A stretch of DNA of 41,027 nucleotides from Desulfobacterales bacterium. Lineage in GTDB: Bacteria; Desulfobacterota; Desulfovibrionia; Desulfovibrionales; Desulfothermaceae. This document shows positions 35,930 to 41,027 of this stretch, in pieces. The notes under the pieces are model-generated. The model was not told the origin of the DNA and did not search any database. It worked only from the letters and a program-made list of their open reading frames with translations. Every line of letters begins with the position of its first letter. The first letter of the stretch is position 1. Position numbers and translations under genes: made by a program. Location: assembly GCA_027064715.1 (NCBI GenBank), contig JAMOPG010000142.1, positions 1-41,027 on the forward strand. The letters run 5' to 3'.

Positions 35930-38029
35930 ATGGCAATAAAAACATTAAAATTCTCTTTGAATCTGGATAAAATTTTAAACCAGGGTGATATCGTACTTGC
36001 CTTTGGAGTTGCCCTTATTCTCTTTGTAATGCTGATCCCTTTACCACCATTATTTTTAGACCTCATGCTAACACTGAGTATTTCCTTTAGCATGGTGGTG
36101 CTTATTACTTCCATGTTTGTGGAGTCTCCGCTTGACTTTTCAGCCTTTCCCTCTGTTGTAATGATTGCAACAATCTTGAGGCTTGCCTTAAATGTTGCAA
36201 CCACAAGAAGGATCTTGCTTTTTGGAGATCAAGGGACAGAAGCAGCAGGTAAGGTCATAGAGACCTTTGGTCAATTTGTGGTTGGAGGTAACTACGCAAT
36301 TGGGCTTGTGGTATTTTTGATCCTATTTGCGTTAAACAAAATGGTAATAGCCCGTGGTATGAAAAGGATTGGGGAGGTTGCTGCAAGGTTTACATTGGAC
36401 GCAATGCCAGGAAAACAAATGGCCATAGATGCAGATCTAAATGCAGGACTTATAACAGAACAAGAAGCTCGAAAAAGAAGAGAGGAAATAAGAAGAGAGG
36501 CAGATTTTTATGGAGCAATGGATGGTGCTGGAAATTTTGTGGAGGGAGACGTAAATGTTGGAATCCTAATCACTTTCATAAATATAATTGGCGGTTTTTT
36601 TATTGGAATATTGCAAAAAAATATGGACTGGATGCAAGCTGCCCAGACATATACTATCTTGACCATAGGTGATGGTCTTGTTTCAATAATTCCTTCTCTT
36701 ATCATGTCCACTGCAGCGGGCTTTATTGTCACAAGATCTGCAGATGACAAAAACCTAGGTTATGCGCTGTTAGAACAACTGACCCTAAGTTACAGGGCTC
36801 TCTATTTAGTATCTATCATCCTGGCTATTTTTGGAATTATTCCTGGAATGCCAACTATTCCATTTTTCATACTAGCGCTATTAGTTGGTAGCTTGGGCTT
36901 TTTGTCCCACAAATTTTCATCAGATATAAAAGTGACTGAAGAACGAGAAAAAAAAGAAGAGCCTGTGGAAACACCAGAAGATGTAAAAGAGCTCCTACCT
37001 CTAGACACATTATCTTTAGAAGTTGGTTATGGGTTAATTCCTTTAGTAGATGAAGAGCAAGAGGGCAACTTGCTACTGAAAATAAGGTCTATAAGAAAAC
37101 AAATTGCCTTAGAGATGGGAGTGATTATTCCTTCAATACATGTAAGAGACAATTTAAATCTGCAGCCAAATCAATATGTATTAAAGATAAAAGGAAATCC
37201 AGTTGCCACTGCTGAAGTATTACCAGATCACTACCTTGCAATGGATCCAGGGACGGCCAAGAAAAAGATAAAAGGGATTCAGACTAAAGAGCCTGCTTTT
37301 AATCTCCCTGCTCTCTGGATATCAAAAGATCAAAAAGAAGAAGCAATCTTAGCAGGATATACAGTTGTTGATCCTTCAACTGTTATTGCCACTCATCTAA
37401 ATGAAGTATTTAAGAGACACCTACATGAATTTATTGGCAGACAGGAAACCCAAGATCTGTTAGATACTGTTGCCAAAAGGGCTCCCAAGGCAGTAGAGGA
37501 GTTAGTGCCAGATATATTGCCATTAGGCACTATTCAAAAGGTATTACAAAATCTTGTAAAGGAAGGTGTATCAATTAGAGATATGCTTACAATAGTGGAG
37601 ACCCTTGCTGATTATGGAACTTCCATCAAAGACCCAGAACAACTTACAGAATTTGTCAGGCAGAGATTGGCAAGGACTGTTGTTACACCATATCTGAGCA
37701 GTGATAACACATTGCATGTGATTTCTTTAGATCCATCTTTAGAAAATCTAATTGAACAAAATATAAAGCGTACAGAAACAGGGACATTTTATCTCTCAAT
37801 GTCTCCACAGATTGCACAAAAAATTATAGATGCTATTTCAAAAACATATGAAAAAATTGAGCTAAAAGATGGTGCACCAGTACTACTTACTGGAGTAAAA
37901 ATTAGACCACATCTAGCTAAGGTTATAACTAGATTTATACCCTATTTACCTGTATTGTCCCATGCTGAGATTCCAACAGATATTAAATTAAAATCAATAG
38001 CAGTAGTGAGGTTAAACAATGCAAATTAA
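35930..38029 (+). CDS. flhA: Flagellar biosynthesis protein FlhA
   Basis: Export gate platform that docks chaperone-substrate complexes. 699 residues from the ATG at 35930, which follows GGGGTGAT; the frame is open further up to a TTG at 35897, but without ribosome site or conservation. Eight N-terminal TM segments with the FHIPEP-family signature region ATILRLALNVATTRRILL near 90, the loop GMKRIGEVAARFTLDAMPGK near 142-161, then the large cytoplasmic FlhA-C domain (about 350-699). It overlaps flhF by 11 nt. Confidence 0.96.
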   Translation: MAIKTLKFSLNLDKILNQGDIVLAFGVALILFVMLIPLPPLFLDLMLTLSISFSMVVLITSMFVESPLDFSAFPSVVMIATILRLALNVATTRRILLFGDQGTEAAGKVIETFGQFVVGGNYAIGLVVFLILFALNKMVIARGMKRIGEVAARFTLDAMPGKQMAIDADLNAGLITEQEARKRREEIRREADFYGAMDGAGNFVEGDVNVGILITFINIIGGFFIGILQKNMDWMQAAQTYTILTIGDGLVSIIPSLIMSTAAGFIVTRSADDKNLGYALLEQLTLSYRALYLVSIILAIFGIIPGMPTIPFFILALLVGSLGFLSHKFSSDIKVTEEREKKEEPVETPEDVKELLPLDTLSLEVGYGLIPLVDEEQEGNLLLKIRSIRKQIALEMGVIIPSIHVRDNLNLQPNQYVLKIKGNPVATAEVLPDHYLAMDPGTAKKKIKGIQTKEPAFNLPALWISKDQKEEAILAGYTVVDPSTVIATHLNEVFKRHLHEFIGRQETQDLLDTVAKRAPKAVEELVPDILPLGTIQKVLQNLVKEGVSIRDMLTIVETLADYGTSIKDPEQLTEFVRQRLARTVVTPYLSSDNTLHVISLDPSLENLIEQNIKRTETGTFYLSMSPQIAQKIIDAISKTYEKIELKDGAPVLLTGVKIRPHLAKVITRFIPYLPVLSHAEIPTDIKLKSIAVVRLNNAN

Positions 38030-39077
38030 AACATATAGAGGGACCTCAAATTATGAGATATTAAAAAAGATCAAACATGAGATGGGGGATACTGCTATTA
38101 TATTAAATACCAGGACTGAAGAGATAAATGGGAAAAAAATATATACCATTATGGCTGCAAATGATATGAATAACAACTCTCTAGAAACATCTCCACAAGA
38201 TACTTCTAGTAAAAAGAGCGAGGAAAGGTGGTATAGAGAATGGATATATTTTAAAGAACAAATCTTTTCCATTATAAAAGATACAGTAGATCTTGGTTCT
38301 TTAACTTCTAGACAAAAAGCAGCTATAAGGCATTTAGAAATAGAAGGAGTAGGAGAGGATTATATAATGCATCTTATTATGCTTTTAAAAAGGAATGGAA
38401 GATCCTTTATGGAGATTCTAAACAGCACAATAAAAGTATGTCCCTGGGATGAAAATAGATTTCAAAATAACAACCATATATTTATAGGCCCCCATGGAGT
38501 AGGTAAAACTTCTATAATACTAAAACTTGCTCTAAGATATAAGAAAAAAATCTCTGATGCCAAGATATGTCTTGTAAGCGTAGATAATTATCAAGGCAAA
38601 GGGAAGCTATATTTAAAACACTATGCTGAGCTGTCAAATTTTAGATATAGAGAAGTTAGGGGATTTACAGAACTCACTGCACTTTTAGGTGAAATTTATG
38701 ATTATGATGTGGTGCTATTTGACACACCAGGGCTAAAAAGAGAACAAGACTTAGATCAATTTTTTACAGAATCTTCCCTTAATATGCTTGAAAAGAAAAA
38801 TATCCATCTAGTATTAAGTCCAACTTATTCTAGACAGCAAATAGACTACTATTTAGAGAGATATTTATCTGATCAAATCTCCAGTCTTATATTCACAAAA
38901 CTAGATGAATCCTGCACCTATGGATCAATTATATATACAGCATTTAAGACCAAAATACCGATCTCTCTATTTTCCATAGGTCCTCACCTAAAGGATTCTT
39001 TAACACCAGCTACAAGCTCAGGGCTATGGAACCTTGTGTTTAAACACAAACTACCTATGGACATGGAGATCAACTAA
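38019..39077 (+). CDS. flhF: Flagellar biosynthesis GTPase FlhF (SRP-type), lineage-variant motifs
   Basis: SRP54/FtsY-related GTPase that sets the pole where a flagellum is built. 352 residues: an N-terminal basic B domain beginning MQIKTYRGTSNYEILKKIK, helical N domain (about 80-145), then the G domain: P-loop GPHGVGKT at 157-164, DTPG at 235-238 and TKLD at 293-296. The usual D-x-YRIGAVEQL and DTAGRS are replaced by SVDNYQGKGKLYLKHYAE and DTPGLKREQDLD, a variant I associate with Desulfovibrio. It starts inside the end of flhA. Confidence 0.93.
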   Translation: MQIKTYRGTSNYEILKKIKHEMGDTAIILNTRTEEINGKKIYTIMAANDMNNNSLETSPQDTSSKKSEERWYREWIYFKEQIFSIIKDTVDLGSLTSRQKAAIRHLEIEGVGEDYIMHLIMLLKRNGRSFMEILNSTIKVCPWDENRFQNNNHIFIGPHGVGKTSIILKLALRYKKKISDAKICLVSVDNYQGKGKLYLKHYAELSNFRYREVRGFTELTALLGEIYDYDVVLFDTPGLKREQDLDQFFTESSLNMLEKKNIHLVLSPTYSRQQIDYYLERYLSDQISSLIFTKLDESCTYGSIIYTAFKTKIPISLFSIGPHLKDSLTPATSSGLWNLVFKHKLPMDMEIN

Positions 39078-39113
39078 ATTTATTATTACACATGAGTAAG
39101 GAGGTTAAGTCCT

Positions 39114-39950
39114 GTGGCCCATAAAGTAAACTCAAAAAAATCGCCCCTTGTTATCTCTTTTACCTCAGGTAAAGGTGGTGTGGGAAAGACAAATATTTCC
39201 ACAAATTTGGCATATATATTTGGATCAAGGGGATTCAATACCTTACTCTTAGATGCTGATCTGGGACTGGGGAATGTAGATGTATTATTAGGCATTACTC
39301 CAAAATATAATGTATTTCACCTCCTCAGCCATCAAAAAAAATTACATGAAGTAATCTATAAAACCGACTATAATTTTTCTATATTGCCTGCCCCTTCAGG
39401 ACTCACTGATTTTGTAAGGCTTACTCCTGGTCAAAAACTGGAATTTTTGGATGCATTGGATCCATTGGAAGATGAATTGGATATCTTTTTGGTAGATACT
39501 GGTGCAGGGATAAATGACAATGTATTATATTTTAACATGGCTTCCCAATATAGAATCATTATCCTGACACCAGAACCTACATCACTAACTGATGGATATG
39601 CCCTTATTAAGGTCTTGCATCAAATGCACAAAATAAACGATTTTTTTATTATTGTTAATTTATGTAAAGATCTAAATGAAGCCAAAAATGTCTTTAAGAG
39701 ATTATATGTTGCTTGTGATAAATTTTTAAATGGGGTATCACTTAGCTTGCTTGGATATGTCTCTAGGGATAAAAATGTAACAGAGGCTGTCAAATTGCAG
39801 ATACCATTTTGCATGAAATTTCCTAACACCAAAGCGTGTAAAAATCTAAATACTGTTGCATCAAATATATTAACTCTTAAAAATAACGAGACCAACATAG
39901 ATGGGAATATCAAATTTTTCTGGAAAAAACTACTCTTCAACTCGATCTAA
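39114..39950 (+). CDS. flhG: Flagellar number regulator FlhG/FleN (MinD-like ATPase)
   Basis: ParA/MinD ATPase that limits flagellar number and acts on FlhF. 278 residues. Deviant Walker A GKGGVGKT at 19-26, LLLDADLGLGNVDVLLG near 45-61, and FLVDTGAGINDNVLYF near 125-140. A MinD-type amphipathic C-terminal helix is not evident. The start is GTG at 39114, 9 nt after AAGGAGG; the ATG at 39092 is out of frame. The 3' end overlaps fliA by 50 nt. Confidence 0.94.
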   Translation: MAHKVNSKKSPLVISFTSGKGGVGKTNISTNLAYIFGSRGFNTLLLDADLGLGNVDVLLGITPKYNVFHLLSHQKKLHEVIYKTDYNFSILPAPSGLTDFVRLTPGQKLEFLDALDPLEDELDIFLVDTGAGINDNVLYFNMASQYRIIILTPEPTSLTDGYALIKVLHQMHKINDFFIIVNLCKDLNEAKNVFKRLYVACDKFLNGVSLSLLGYVSRDKNVTEAVKLQIPFCMKFPNTKACKNLNTVASNILTLKNNETNIDGNIKFFWKKLLFNSI

Positions 39951-40683
39951 AGGCATAAATGAATATTTAAAGGGAGCTTTAAGATGGGATGATTTAGATT
40001 TAAGATCTCAGAATATGATAGTTAGTTCACTTCTTAAAAAAGTAAAGATTATTGCAATAAGAATAAAAAACAAGCTCCCTTTGAATATAGAGTTAGACGA
40101 TCTTATATCAGCAGGATCTTTAGGCCTGATTGAAGGTCTAAAAAATTTTGATCCATCTTATAATGTAAAATTGGAAACTTATATAGAAAACAGGATAAAG
40201 GGAGCAATATTAGACGAACTGAGGAAACAAGATTGGTTATCCAGAAGTTTTAGAAAAAACTTAAAACTCATAGAAGATATTTTACAAAAATATGAACATG
40301 AATTTTCAAGAGAACCAACTATAAAAGAGTTATCAAATGGCACAGGACTAAGTGAAAAAGAAATAGAAACGTGTTTGAATTTATTAAAACATAACTTATT
40401 AATTGATTTAGATTCAGTAAAACATCTATTATCATCTGATGAAGAAAAAAGTTCCCCCAATTATCTTTTTGAAAAACAAGAATTAAAATCTCTTATTGCA
40501 AAGGGCATTAAGACCCTCACAAAAAAAGAGCAACTTGTGATTTCCCTATACTATGTAGATGAACTCACAATGAAAGAAATAGCAAAAGTTTTATCTATTA
40601 CTGAAGGCAGGGTGTCTCAATTGCATTCCCAGGCCATTAAAAAGTTAAGAAAATTTTTGTATTCAGAAAGAATGAAGGATTAA
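39901..40683 (+). CDS. fliA: RNA polymerase sigma-28 factor FliA
   Basis: Directs late flagellar and chemotaxis transcription. 260 residues. Regions 2-4 are complete: LDDLISAGSLGLIEGLKNFDP (2.2), LETYIENRIKGAILDELRKQDWLSRS (2.3-2.4), a region 3 helix-turn-helix (EPTIKELSNGTGLSEKEIE) and region 4 (LSITEGRVSQLHSQAIKKLR). The ATG at 39901 lies 50 nt inside flhG with a weak ribosome site, so translation is probably coupled; a start further down would remove part of region 1.2/2. A sigma-28 gene directly after flhF-flhG is a common order. Confidence 0.95.
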   Translation: MGISNFSGKNYSSTRSKGINEYLKGALRWDDLDLRSQNMIVSSLLKKVKIIAIRIKNKLPLNIELDDLISAGSLGLIEGLKNFDPSYNVKLETYIENRIKGAILDELRKQDWLSRSFRKNLKLIEDILQKYEHEFSREPTIKELSNGTGLSEKEIETCLNLLKHNLLIDLDSVKHLLSSDEEKSSPNYLFEKQELKSLIAKGIKTLTKKEQLVISLYYVDELTMKEIAKVLSITEGRVSQLHSQAIKKLRKFLYSERMKD

Positions 40684-40686
40684 AAA

Positions 40687-41027
40687 ATGGTGGATGAGAA
40701 AAATGTAGAACTAGACACCAAAGAAGTGGACGCAAACATTGAAGAGGAAGAAAAAGAAAAAGTTATATCTAGAGCAGAACAAAAGGTTGAATTAGATTTA
40801 GATGATGCCCCTTTTTTAGAAGAATTAGAAGAAGAAAAAGAAGAAAAAGGACCGCCTGAAGCAAAAGAAAAATCCGAAACACAACCTAAGGAAACAGAAG
40901 AAAAAAAAGAACAAAAAGAAGAAGAATCAAAAAAGAAAAAAAAATTAATTATAATTATTGCGTCAGGATTAAGTCTTTTATTAATAGCTGGAGCACTCTA
41001 CTTTTTTTTAACTCCAAAAAAAGAGGA
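40687..41027 (+). CDS. Acidic single-TM protein, FliL-like, truncated by window edge
   Basis: Starts at ATG 40687, 3 nt after the fliA stop, with AAGGAT inside the end of fliA. The visible 113 residues are a highly charged region (residues 1 to about 86, dominated by E and K) with several low-complexity EEEK/EEKE blocks, then a lysine cluster and one membrane helix (KLIIIIASGLSLLLIAGALY). FliL-type basal-body proteins have this pattern of charged N-terminus, one TM and a periplasmic domain, and the neighbourhood fits, but the diagnostic C-terminal domain is outside the window. Confidence 0.6.
   Translation, partial: MVDEKNVELDTKEVDANIEEEEKEKVISRAEQKVELDLDDAPFLEELEEEKEEKGPPEAKEKSETQPKETEEKKEQKEEESKKKKKLIIIIASGLSLLLIAGALYFFLTPKKE

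Overview
The window reads as ordinary, gene-dense chromosome from a Gram-negative, motile, low-GC bacterium. By eye the G+C is roughly one third. The best guess is a Desulfovibrionales-like member of the Desulfobacterota. That rests on combinations I associate with that group: a DegP/HtrA - ispE - tRNA-Gln - prs - L25 - pth - CarD - rho run; an lpxI (not lpxH) lipid A cluster downstream of lysS-lolCE-lolD-bamA; and a fliR-flhB-flhA-flhF-flhG-fliA run whose FlhF has non-standard GTPase motifs. This assignment is inference; no database search was possible.

Layout. 1-602 (minus): 3'-truncated IHF/HU subunit and an HIT protein. 603-1231: gene-free AT-rich stretch. 1232-2659 (minus): pyruvate kinase. 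2837-3508 (plus): HAD phosphatase. 3521-3734 (plus): a decayed hypC that no intact reading frame reveals. 3718-9045 (minus): elongasome operon mreB-mreC-mreD-mrdA-rodA, closed by an intrinsic terminator lying in the hypC remnant. 9068-9559 (plus): an O6-alkylguanine-DNA alkyltransferase. 9581-19293 (minus): nine-gene envelope operon lysS-lolC/E-lolD-bamA-skp-lpxD-fabZ-lpxA-lpxI. 19294-19595: divergent control region with a promoter candidate for lysS and a structured leader before htrA. 19596-26209 (plus): htrA, ispE, tRNA-Gln, prs, rplY, pth, carD, rho. 26229-30838 (plus): M48 metalloprotease, yajC, secD, secF, then a strong terminator. 30917-32884 (plus): U32 protein. 33053-33739 (minus): PAP2 phosphatase. 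34017-41027 (plus): flagellar export genes fliR, flhB, flhA, regulators flhF, flhG, sigma factor fliA, and the start of an acidic single-TM protein cut by the window edge.

How the genes work together. Three envelope tasks dominate: side-wall peptidoglycan synthesis (MreBCD, PBP2, RodA); outer-membrane construction (LpxD/LpxA/FabZ/LpxI for lipid A, BamA and Skp for beta-barrel proteins, LolCE/LolD for lipoproteins); and protein export with periplasmic quality control (YajC/SecD/SecF, HtrA, M48 protease). The flagellar block supplies the export gate, the FlhF/FlhG placement and number control, and the sigma-28 switch.

I looked for an undescribed system and found no convincing one; nearly all genes are core families. 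The items most worth a second look are the hypC remnant, a leader before htrA in which an aptamer-like closing stem and a terminator stem share bases, the tRNA-Gln gene that starts inside ispE, the extra N-terminal domain of BamA, and a sigma-54-like site immediately before fliR.
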